DNA from: Candidatus Sulfotelmatobacter sp.
GTDB lineage: Bacteria; Acidobacteriota; Terriglobia; Terriglobales; Acidobacteriaceae
DNA: 13,919 bases
Direction of reading: 5' to 3'
NCBI GenBank assembly: GCA_030037515.1
Contig: JASHRE010000684.1
Coordinates: forward strand, 1 to 13,919
The position numbers and the translations under genes are program-made. The notes under the pieces were generated by a model. The model ran no database searches. It was not told the origin of the DNA and saw only the letters and a list, made by a program, of their open reading frames with translations. Positions 6,476 through 12,689 of the stretch are shown one piece after another. The first letter of the stretch is position 1. Each line of letters starts with the position of its first letter.

Positions 6476-7624
6476 GTGAATGTTGGACGATCACTTGGCA
6501 GTCGAAGTGTTGGCCCCTTCCCAGGAAATGACCCAACTTATGACCGTGAAATCCTGAATCAGGATGCGTTTGAGCGCGTCATTGCGCTGGAACGCCGGCG
6601 AACCGAGCGGTCGCGTAAACCGTTTGTACTGATGCTTCTCGATATGGGAGATCATCCGTCCTCCCAGGCCACGGGCAAGAGCCTCAGCCGGCTGGTGGGC
6701 GCAATCTCTCTCTGTACGCGGGCAACCGACGTCGCAGGCTGGTACAAGGCGGACCGCGTGATTGGGGTCATGTTCACCGAAATCGCGATGGAAGATCGCA
6801 CGACCACCGTGAGCGCCATCATCTCGCGGGTTAGCGACCTGCTCCGGGATCGTCTCAGCAGCGAACAATTCAATCGCGTGAGTGTGTCCTTTCACGTCTT
6901 TCCAGAGGACTGGGAGCTGGAGTCGCCCAAACCGAGCGACCCGGTGTTCTACCCCGATCTTTCCCGCCAGTCAGAAAGAAAACGCGTTCCTGGAGCCCTA
7001 AAGCGGGGGATTGATATCGTCGGAAGCGTCGTGGCGCTGATCTGTGCCTTTCCGCTGTTTGTCATGATCGCCATAGCCATCAAAGCCACATCGAAAGGAC
7101 CTGTCTTCTTTCGCCAGCACCGCGTCGGCCAACACGGCCACCCCTTTGTCTTTCTCAAGTTTCGCTCCATGTATGTGGGAAACAATCCTGGCATTCACAA
7201 AACCTATGTTCAGCAGATGATTGCGGGAAAAGCGGCGCGACAGCCCTCCGATGCAAGCCGCCAGGGCGTGTTCAAACTGACCCAAGACCCAAGAATTACC
7301 AAGGTCGGCTCATTCCTGCGCAGAACGAGTTTGGATGAACTGCCACAGTTTATCAACGTATTGAAAGGCGAAATGTCGCTCGTCGGTCCGCGCCCGCCTG
7401 TGCCCTATGAAGTCGAAGCTTACGATCTGTGGCATCGAAGCCGATTGCTCGAAGCCAAACCGGGAATCACCGGTCTATGGCAAGTCAGTGCGCGCAGCCG
7501 GGTCACGTTTGACGAAATGGTTCGTCTCGACCTGCGATATGCGCGCTCGTGGACACCCTGGTTAGATCTCCAGATTTTGCTTCGCACGCCGGGCGCCGTT
7601 TTCCTGGGTGAGGGCGCGCACTGA
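6476..7624 (+). CDS. initiating sugar transferase (PGT) with N-terminal degenerate GGDEF-like domain
   Basis: A 382-residue protein. Residues about 173-375 are a polyprenyl-phosphate phosphoglycosyl transferase (Bac_transf/WcaJ C-terminal type), which transfers a sugar phosphate from a UDP-sugar to undecaprenyl phosphate at the inner membrane and so starts the repeat unit. Visible signatures: KRGIDI (176-181), a hydrophobic re-entrant helix (about 182-203), FFRQHRVG (211-218), FLKFRSM (226-232), RRTSLDELPQ (282-291, with the D-E pair), LVGPRP (302-307), KPGITGLWQV (328-337) and DLRYARSWTPWLD. The N-terminal 22-145 resembles a GGDEF fold: an ALERRRTERSRKPFVLMLLD start, then TRATDVAGWYKADRVIGVMF where RYGGDEF would be expected. 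The signature loop is replaced by KADRV, so cyclase activity is not expected. The usual multi-helix N-terminus of WcaJ-type proteins is absent. GTG start with a strong Shine-Dalgarno site. Confidence 0.92.
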   Translation: MNVGRSLGSRSVGPFPGNDPTYDREILNQDAFERVIALERRRTERSRKPFVLMLLDMGDHPSSQATGKSLSRLVGAISLCTRATDVAGWYKADRVIGVMFTEIAMEDRTTTVSAIISRVSDLLRDRLSSEQFNRVSVSFHVFPEDWELESPKPSDPVFYPDLSRQSERKRVPGALKRGIDIVGSVVALICAFPLFVMIAIAIKATSKGPVFFRQHRVGQHGHPFVFLKFRSMYVGNNPGIHKTYVQQMIAGKAARQPSDASRQGVFKLTQDPRITKVGSFLRRTSLDELPQFINVLKGEMSLVGPRPPVPYEVEAYDLWHRSRLLEAKPGITGLWQVSARSRVTFDEMVRLDLRYARSWTPWLDLQILLRTPGAVFLGEGAH

Positions 7625-7670
7625 CTTGTCGAAGTTCCTCCCCCTCCGCTCCCACCTTCCCTCCGCTCGA

Positions 7671-7675
7671 AAGGA
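7671..7675 (+). promoter_or_regulatory. Shine-Dalgarno site for the sugar dehydrogenase
   Basis: AAGGA lies seven bases before the ATG at 7683 and supports that start over the in-frame GTG at 7608. The 58-base gap before the gene is a polypyrimidine-rich tract (about 7631-7668). Confidence 0.6.
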
Positions 7676-7682
7676 CGTAAAG

Positions 7683-8741
7683 ATGGTCACCTACCTCGCT
7701 GATCCTGATCCCCACGCAACCCAAAAGACAGCGCCTGATCTGGTCAAATTCGGAGTCATCGGGTACGGATATTGGGGTCCAAATGTTGTCCGCAATCTCA
7801 AACAACTGAAAAACACGGACGTCGTAGCGATTTGCGATAAGAGTCCTTCGTCCATACAACGGGTTCAAAAAGCCTATCCCCAGGTGCAGGTCACGGGTGA
7901 TCCTTTCGAACTCATGCGTTCCACCGAAGTCGATGCGGTCGCTGTCATCACCCCGGTGTGGACGCACTACGAACTGGCCAAAGCTGCGCTCGAGAACGGG
8001 AAGGACATTTTTGTTGAAAAGCCGTTCACCAGCAATGCGGCGCAAGCCGAAGAGTTGATCGAACTCGCCGCAAGAAAAAACCTGAAAGTGATGGTCGACC
8101 ATACTTTCTTGTTTACCGGAGCCGTCCGCAAGATCCGACAATTGTTGAACGAAAATGCGTTGGGCACGCTGTACTACTATGACTCGACACGAGTGAATCT
8201 CGGATTGTTCCAACACGATGTGAATGTGGTCTGGGACCTGGCCCCGCATGACCTTTCCATCATGGACTACCTCATCCAAGAGAGGCCGGAGGCGGTCGTT
8301 GCCACCGGGCAAACCCATCTGAACGGATACGAAGACGTGGCCTTTCTGACCCTGTATTTTCCACGGAAAGTCATCGCCCACTTGAATGTGAACTGGCTTT
8401 CGCCCGTCAAGGTTCGAAACACTTTGATCGGCGGCGAAAAGAAGATGCTGGTGTGGAATGATCTGGAAGCTGACGAGAAAATCAAGATCTATGACAAGGG
8501 CGTCACCGTTACCAGCCGTGAAGGAGTTTATAACCTCCTCGTCAATTACCGGTCCGGCGACATGTGGGCACCTCAGATCGAACAAGTGGAAGCCCTCCAG
8601 CGTGAGCTGGAATACTTCGTCGATTGCATTACGAACAATGAAAATCCCATCAATGACGGGCGGGCTGGCTTGCGAGTGGTGAAGATGCTCGAAGCTGCAT
8701 CTGAGTCCCTCCGCCAGCGCGGATCTTTAGTTTATCTGTGA
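7683..8741 (+). CDS. Gfo/Idh/MocA family sugar dehydrogenase (WbpB/WlbA-like)
   Basis: A 352-residue NAD(P)-dependent oxidoreductase. The Rossmann motif GVIGYGYWGPN is at 24-34, the catalytic lysine lies in EKPFTSN (K113), and the substrate-side motif is DLAPHDLSIMDYL (186-198, H189). No signal peptide or membrane segment is present. The ATG at 7683 has a Shine-Dalgarno site; a GTG at 7608 would overlap the upstream gene and add 25 residues with no conserved look, so it is rejected. The neighbours encode a WbpD-like acetyltransferase and a WbpE-like aminotransferase, so the most likely reaction is C3 oxidation of UDP-N-acetylglucosaminuronic acid (WbpB/WlbA), giving the keto group that the aminotransferase uses. 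The family is broad and another UDP-sugar is possible. The next gene lies beyond a 224-base gap with its own promoter. Confidence 0.9.
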   Translation: MVTYLADPDPHATQKTAPDLVKFGVIGYGYWGPNVVRNLKQLKNTDVVAICDKSPSSIQRVQKAYPQVQVTGDPFELMRSTEVDAVAVITPVWTHYELAKAALENGKDIFVEKPFTSNAAQAEELIELAARKNLKVMVDHTFLFTGAVRKIRQLLNENALGTLYYYDSTRVNLGLFQHDVNVVWDLAPHDLSIMDYLIQERPEAVVATGQTHLNGYEDVAFLTLYFPRKVIAHLNVNWLSPVKVRNTLIGGEKKMLVWNDLEADEKIKIYDKGVTVTSREGVYNLLVNYRSGDMWAPQIEQVEALQRELEYFVDCITNNENPINDGRAGLRVVKMLEAASESLRQRGSLVYL

Positions 8742-8965
8742 CCCCAAGGTTCGGTCCTGCACATTCGCTCTGCGTCATGCAGTTCGACGGCGCTTCGATT
8801 CGAGACCCCTGGTGCATCCGGAGAGTTGGTTGCAATGGTCCTGTCATTCGGCTGTGGAGCCCACCTCGAGTTTAAAGTCTCCCTGGCACAAGATTTGCAA
8901 CGCTGCGCTATAAGTGCCGATTAATTCTCCACCTGTTCTCCTCTCCCCACATTCCTTTGTGAGTT
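8742..8965 (+). promoter_or_regulatory. regulatory intergenic region upstream of the acetyltransferase operon
   Basis: A 224-base gap in an otherwise compact cluster. It holds a -24/-12 promoter at 8884-8899. Three TTCGA pentamers (8783, 8794 and 8799) lie 80-100 bases upstream of it, a plausible place for an activator site. CTGCA/TGCAG (8757-8761 and 8778-8782) could form a small hairpin. The stretch after the promoter (about 8921-8960) is C/T-rich. No open frame with coding character was seen. Confidence 0.6.
8884..8899 (+). promoter_or_regulatory. sigma-54 (-24/-12) promoter
   Basis: TGGCAC, five bases, then TTGCA: the GG at 8885-8886 and the GC at 8897-8898 are separated by exactly ten bases, matching the RpoN consensus TGGCAC-N5-TTGCA at every consensus position. 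Transcription would start about 12 bases beyond the -12 element, near 8910, leaving a leader of about 55 bases before the ATG at 8966. It points into the acetyltransferase, aminotransferase, glycosyltransferase and methyltransferase genes. A sigma-54 activator gene lies at the left edge of the window. Such promoters need an activator, so this half of the locus is probably under signal control (inference). Confidence 0.82.
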
Positions 8966-9463
8966 ATGAACCCGCTTGTTTGTATCGCCGATGACGTGAC
9001 GCTTGGTCGTGATGTCAGGTTCTCCAAGTTCATCAATCTCTACGGATGCGAAGTGGGTGACGAAACAACCATCGGCGCCTTCGTTGAAATCCAGAAAAAC
9101 GCCACCGTCGGCAGACGTTGCAAGATCTCAAGTCATACTTTCATCTGCGAGGGCGTATTGATCGAAGATAACGTGTTCATCGGTCATGGAGTCACCTTCA
9201 TCAATGACAGTTATCCGCGAGCCACAACGGGCGATGGACATTTGCAGACCGAGGCTGATTGGAAGGTTGAGCGCACCTTCATAAGGAAAGGAGCCTCGAT
9301 CGGCTCTGGCAGCACGATCCTTTCCAATGTCACGGTCGGCGAGCACGCCATCGTTGGAGCCGGCAGCGTTGTCACCAAAGACGTGGCTCCCAACAGCATC
9401 GTAGCGGGGAACCCAGCAAGGTTTCTGCGCTATGTTGAAAAGACCGAGGAAGTCACAAAGTGA
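8966..9463 (+). CDS. hexapeptide-repeat N-acetyltransferase (WbpD/WlbB-like)
   Basis: A 165-residue left-handed beta-helix acetyltransferase. Repeated hexapeptides run through most of the protein (for example IGAFVEIQKNATVG, ISSHTFICEGVLIEDNVFIG, IGSGSTILSNVTVGEHAIVGAGSVV). The segment HGVTFINDSYPRA (74-86) corresponds to the active-site Asn region of WlbB/WbpD, and the end (IVAGNPARFLRYV) is the usual family closure. In the WbpD reaction it N-acetylates the 3-amino group of UDP-GlcNAc3NA using acetyl-CoA in the cytoplasm. It is slightly shorter than Pseudomonas WbpD (about 190 residues) but the fold appears complete. The aminotransferase that makes its substrate follows immediately with a four-base overlap, which supports the assignment. 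It is the first gene after the sigma-54 promoter. The Shine-Dalgarno site before the ATG is weak. Confidence 0.9.
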   Translation: MNPLVCIADDVTLGRDVRFSKFINLYGCEVGDETTIGAFVEIQKNATVGRRCKISSHTFICEGVLIEDNVFIGHGVTFINDSYPRATTGDGHLQTEADWKVERTFIRKGASIGSGSTILSNVTVGEHAIVGAGSVVTKDVAPNSIVAGNPARFLRYVEKTEEVTK

Positions 9464-10671
9464 GCAGTCATTCTCGTATTCCTTTTCTCGATTTGGTTAC
9501 ACCGCACGTTGAGCTGGAACGGGAGCTGACCGAGGTCTTTCGTAGAGCTCTGCACAACGCCGGATTTATCGGCGGTCCCATGGTCGAGGAATTTGAAAGG
9601 GCCTTTGCGGACTTTTGCGATGTCCGTTATGCCGTCGGTGTCAGCAGTGGAACCGACGCTTTGCGTTTTGCATTAGCCGCATGCGGCGTGCATCCAGGGG
9701 CCGTTGTGCTCACTGCGCCTCATACCTTCATCGCGACCAGCGAGGCTATTTCTCAAGTTGGCGCGATTCCGGAATTCGTCGATATCGATGAACGCAGCTA
9801 TAACATGGACCCCAAAAAGCTTGGGGAATATCTGGAGAGCAACTGCAAGAAAAATGCTTCGGGGCAGCTGGTCAGCCTTCGTAGCAATCGCCCGGTTGCG
9901 GCGGTTGTTCCCGTACATCTCTATGGGCAGATGGCGGACATGGACGCGATCGTCGAACTGGCGCAGCGCTTCAATCTGATCGTGATTGAAGACGCCTGCC
10001 AGGCCCACGGAGCTGAATATTTCTCCCCCAGGCAGAATCGATGGTTGAAGGCCGGGTCAATCGGCCGGGCCGCGGCGTTCAGCTTCTATCCCGGCAAGAA
10101 CTTGGGAGCTTGTGGTGAGGCCGGTGCCGCAACGACCAACGGCGAAGGAATCGCGGCCAAGATCAAGATGCTCCGCGACCACGGGCAGGCCAAAAAGTAT
10201 CATCACGATATTGAAGGCTATAACGGTCGGATCGACTCGATCCAAGCCGGGTTGTTGCACGTCAAGTTACGTTATTTGTCCAAGTGGAATACGCTGCGCC
10301 GCGAGCGTGCTGCCGAATACAATCGCCTTCTCAGCGCCGCTGACGCCGGCGTGACTCCACCTTACGAGCCGTCGTGGTCGAAAGCTATCTATCATCTTTA
10401 CGTCGTCCGCTGCGACAACCGCGAAGGACTTATGAGCCACCTAAAGAACGCGGGTATCGGCACCGGCATCCATTATCCCATCCCGCTGCACCTGCAAAAA
10501 GCCTACGCATCGATGCACTACCGCGTGGGTGATTTCCCTGTCACGGAAAAGGTTGCCGGGGAAATCGTTTCTCTTCCGATGTTTCCACAACTTACTCATG
10601 AGGAGCAAGCCCGCGTTGTGGAAGAGATTCTCGCGTTCACAGGGCAGTCCGTGGCAAGACTGCCCAGTTGA
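9460..10671 (+). CDS. DegT/DnrJ/EryC1/StrS aminotransferase (WbpE/WlbC-like)
   Basis: A 403-residue PLP-dependent sugar aminotransferase. Motifs: IPFLDL at the start, SSGTDALRFAL (62-72), the VPVHLYGQMADMD block (150-162), the PLP-binding aspartate in IEDACQAHGA (D178), and the Schiff-base lysine in FSFYPGKNLGACGEAG (K213). The substrate region GYNGRIDSIQAGLL and the C-terminal HYPIPLHLQKAY are typical. In the WbpB-WbpE pair the enzyme aminates the 3-keto sugar, usually with glutamate as donor. It starts at a GTG (9460) overlapping the acetyltransferase stop as GTGA; no better start exists and translational coupling is likely. An insert around residues 128-146 (NCKKNASGQLVSLRSNRP) is seen in some family members. 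A perfect 8-bp inverted repeat covers its last codons. Confidence 0.93.
   Translation: MSSHSRIPFLDLVTPHVELERELTEVFRRALHNAGFIGGPMVEEFERAFADFCDVRYAVGVSSGTDALRFALAACGVHPGAVVLTAPHTFIATSEAISQVGAIPEFVDIDERSYNMDPKKLGEYLESNCKKNASGQLVSLRSNRPVAAVVPVHLYGQMADMDAIVELAQRFNLIVIEDACQAHGAEYFSPRQNRWLKAGSIGRAAAFSFYPGKNLGACGEAGAATTNGEGIAAKIKMLRDHGQAKKYHHDIEGYNGRIDSIQAGLLHVKLRYLSKWNTLRRERAAEYNRLLSAADAGVTPPYEPSWSKAIYHLYVVRCDNREGLMSHLKNAGIGTGIHYPIPLHLQKAYASMHYRVGDFPVTEKVAGEIVSLPMFPQLTHEEQARVVEEILAFTGQSVARLPS
10642..10665 (+). other. perfect stem-loop at the 3' end of the aminotransferase gene
   Basis: GGGCAGTC (10642-10649) and GACTGCCC (10658-10665) form a perfect 8-bp stem with an 8-base loop, ending four bases before the TGA. 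No T-run follows, so it is not a classical intrinsic terminator. It could slow polymerase, protect the upstream mRNA end or lower expression of the glycosyltransferase (inference). Confidence 0.5.
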
Positions 10672-10733
10672 CAGCAGAGCCCGTGGTTGTCAGCTGACGG
10701 CCAATCACGGCTTTGCGCTTGCTCATGGGACTT

Positions 10734-11648
10734 ATGAACATGCTATCCAAATACGTTCTCATCACGCCGGCCAGAAACGAAGCTCAATTTATTGAGCTGA
10801 CACTCAGGTCCATGATTCAGCAGACGCTTCGACCGCTGAGGTGGGTGGTCGTCAGTGACGGTTCAACCGACCGAACCGACGAAATTGTTTGTGAGTACGT
10901 CGCCAACAATCGCTGGATCGACTTGGTTCGCATGCCCGAACGTGCCGAGAGGCACTTTGCCGGTAAAGTGTATGCGTTCAATGCTGGCTATGAACGCGTA
11001 AAGGGCTTGGATTTCGACATCGTTGGGAATCTCGATGCCGACGTGTCGTTCGAGCCGGACCATTTCGAGTTCCTGATCGGAAAAATGTCTCAGAATCCCA
11101 AGCTCGGGCTGGCGGGAGCACCTTTCCGCGAGGGGGACTATCAATACGATTACCGCGTTCAGAATATCGAGAATGTGTGGGGCGGCTGCCAACTTTTTAA
11201 GCGTGAATGTTTTGAAGCTATTGGCGGATATGCTCCCCTCAAGAGCGGTTGTGTCGACCATGTCGCGGTCTTATCCGCCAGAATGAAAGGATGGCAGACG
11301 CGAACCTTTCCAGAAAGGGTCTGCCTGCATCACCGTCTGATGGGAACTGCCTCGCAAGCTGGGCTCAAGGCCAGGTTCAAATATGGCGCAAAAGATTACT
11401 CGGTCGGCAACCATCCTCTGTGGGAACTGTTCCGATCGGTTTATCAGATGAAGCGACCTCCCTTCATCGTTGGCGGCCTTGCCCTGGGATCAGGCTATGC
11501 CTGGTCGGCAATTCGTGGCGTCAAGATACCGGTCGCATCGGAAGTTGTGGCTTTTGCCCGGCACGAACAGATGCAGCGCCTGCGATCGATGTTTGCCCGT
11601 TATTGGAATCACCCGCGGCAGCTTGAACCGCAACCGAAGCAACGCTAG
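10734..11648 (+). CDS. glycosyltransferase family 2
   Basis: About 304 residues with a GT-A fold. Motifs: YVLITPARNEAQFIE (7-21), the nucleotide-binding VVVSDGSTDRTDEI (38-51), the metal-binding DAD (101-103) in IVGNLDADVSFE, GGCQLFKRECFEAIGGY (150-166), and an acidic position in GCVDHVAVLSARMKGW (D175), where ED is more usual. It adds a sugar from an NDP-sugar to the growing lipid-linked unit, probably at the cytoplasmic face. One weakly hydrophobic segment near the C-terminus (RPPFIVGGLALGSGYAW) may touch the membrane. Several starts are possible: TTG 10713, ATG 10725, 10734 and 10740. GGGA at 10727-10730 is best spaced for 10740, so the true start may be six bases later. The gap to the aminotransferase holds no promoter that I can see. 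Substrate is unknown. Confidence 0.9.
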   Translation: MNMLSKYVLITPARNEAQFIELTLRSMIQQTLRPLRWVVVSDGSTDRTDEIVCEYVANNRWIDLVRMPERAERHFAGKVYAFNAGYERVKGLDFDIVGNLDADVSFEPDHFEFLIGKMSQNPKLGLAGAPFREGDYQYDYRVQNIENVWGGCQLFKRECFEAIGGYAPLKSGCVDHVAVLSARMKGWQTRTFPERVCLHHRLMGTASQAGLKARFKYGAKDYSVGNHPLWELFRSVYQMKRPPFIVGGLALGSGYAWSAIRGVKIPVASEVVAFARHEQMQRLRSMFARYWNHPRQLEPQPKQR

Positions 11649-11686
11649 CTTCGCATCCTCGACACCTGGGAACAGAACCAATCGAC

Positions 11687-12343
11687 ATGTACATTGTGGA
11701 TAGAACCGCGCGGTTTGTGCGTGGGTTTCTGTTGAGCTACGGCCCCTCGAGTGTCAAGAAACGCTTTTGGGACAAAGAATACTCCCAAGAAAAATGGACC
11801 TTCGCCTATAACACAGTGGGAGACTGCGTGTACCCGCATTTGGAAAGATACACGAAGAACGCTGCGATACTCGATATCGGTTGCGGTTCTGGGAATACGG
11901 GGACGGAAATGGCCGGGCACTATCGCAGCTATCTCGGAGTGGATATTTCGGAAGCGGCGTTGGCGAAAGCACGCCGGCGTAGTCAGGAGTGCGGGCGAGG
12001 AGATAAGAACAGCTTTGCATGCTCGGATTTCCTGACCTACGTCCCTCCCAGCCAGTACGACGTCATCCTGTTTCGCGAGTCGCTCTACCATGTTCCGCTG
12101 GGCAGGGTGAAGGAGACCCTGGACCGGTACTCCGCGTACCTGAAACATAATGGAGTGTTGGTAGTGAGGCTTTTTGCCTCGAGCGGTGACAGCCCGAACG
12201 GTAAGGACAAGCCTAGACCAGCAGCTATGCTTCGAATCGTCGAAACCAAATTCGAGGTGCTCGAAAAAGCACGTTACAACCTTCCCGGACAACCCATCGT
12301 GATGGTAGTTCGGCCCATTATGGGTCCTGAAGCATTAAGTTGA
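11687..12343 (+). CDS. class I SAM-dependent methyltransferase
   Basis: A 218-residue cytoplasmic methyltransferase. Motif I is ILDIGCGSGNTG (61-72); the acidic ribose-binding residue is in YLGVDISEAAL (D86); CSDFLTY (112-118) is the adenine-side motif; YDVILFRESLYHVP (124-137) is motif IV. These are the hallmarks of methyltransferase type 11/12 proteins. The N-terminus (FWDKEYSQEKWTFAY) is like other small sugar or lipid methyltransferases. In this locus it probably methylates a sugar of the repeat unit or caps the glycan (inference); the sequence does not give the acceptor. It lies 38 bases after the glycosyltransferase with no clear Shine-Dalgarno site. A 6-bp hairpin with a TTA loop (12312-12326, one G-T pair) covers its last codons, without a T-run. 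Confidence 0.88.
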   Translation: MYIVDRTARFVRGFLLSYGPSSVKKRFWDKEYSQEKWTFAYNTVGDCVYPHLERYTKNAAILDIGCGSGNTGTEMAGHYRSYLGVDISEAALAKARRRSQECGRGDKNSFACSDFLTYVPPSQYDVILFRESLYHVPLGRVKETLDRYSAYLKHNGVLVVRLFASSGDSPNGKDKPRPAAMLRIVETKFEVLEKARYNLPGQPIVMVVRPIMGPEALS

Positions 12344-12689
12344 TTCACCATGGCGGAGAGGTCGGTGTTGGCTAAGGCAGCGGCTAGTGGCGGGCGAAAT
12401 TCCTCTGGGGCAAGTTCCTTCGCACCGGCTTTGCGGCCCCGTCGCCCCAGGCAGCTGGCATCGGTGCCACTCCCAACCCCTTTTGCGCTGGCGGACCACC
12501 TTCGCCCGCCTTGGACAATGATTTCGTTCGAACGGCGTTCACGGAAACCTGCGTCCAGCGTAGAGGGGAGGGACGACTCCAGCCCGCTTGGTAAGGGGCG
12601 GTCCATCCCTTGCAGGGCGCCCTCACTCTATGAGCTTCTGAAAACCAGATCACGCTCGAAGCCGCCTGACCCCCGAAGGATTCGATAAA
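12344..12689 (+). other. 346-base intergenic region of unusual composition, no convincing gene
   Basis: This is the longest gap in the window. It has open frames on both strands (12350-12688 forward; 12274-12606 and 12384-12653 reverse), but their products are Arg/Pro/Ser-rich or Gly/Ala/Arg-rich with no domain, and no Shine-Dalgarno site supports them, so I do not call a gene. It holds several short dyads: a TGGCA/TGCCA hairpin (12456-12469), the palindromes CGTTCGAACG (12525-12534) and AGGGCGCCCT (12614-12623), and GGCGG/CCGCC (12490-12510). No -24/-12 or -35/-10 promoter was recognised. It could be a dispersed intergenic repeat, a structured RNA or a decayed gene. Confidence 0.45.
12676..12680 (+). 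promoter_or_regulatory. Shine-Dalgarno site for the polymerase/ligase gene
   Basis: AAGGA lies nine bases before the GTG at 12690. It sits in a small CGAA-GGA-TTCG hairpin (12674-12684) that could partly mask it. Confidence 0.5.

Noticed and set aside
7608..7682. Upstream GTG start for the sugar dehydrogenase
   Set aside because: It would overlap the sugar transferase and add a non-conserved, pyrimidine-tract-encoded peptide; the ATG at 7683 has a well-spaced AAGGA.
7503..8585. 360-residue open frame on the minus strand opposite the dehydrogenase gene
   Set aside because: It is antisense to two strongly recognisable genes, has no domain of its own and no Shine-Dalgarno site; it is a by-product of codon composition.
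8742..8790. Possible terminator after the dehydrogenase (GACC/GGTC and CTGCA/TGCAG stems)
   Set aside because: The stems are only four to five base pairs and no T-run follows; not enough to call a terminator.
10689..10698. Palindrome GTCAGCTGAC between aminotransferase and glycosyltransferase
   Set aside because: A 10-base palindrome of this kind is expected by chance and no promoter elements flank it.
11645..12292. 215-residue minus-strand frame opposite the methyltransferase
   Set aside because: The plus strand carries all SAM methyltransferase motifs; the antisense product carries none.
12350..12688. 112-residue plus-strand frame in the gap before the polymerase gene
   Set aside because: Arg/Pro/Ser-rich with no domain, no Shine-Dalgarno site before its ATG, and competing open frames on the other strand; treated as non-coding pending a homology search.
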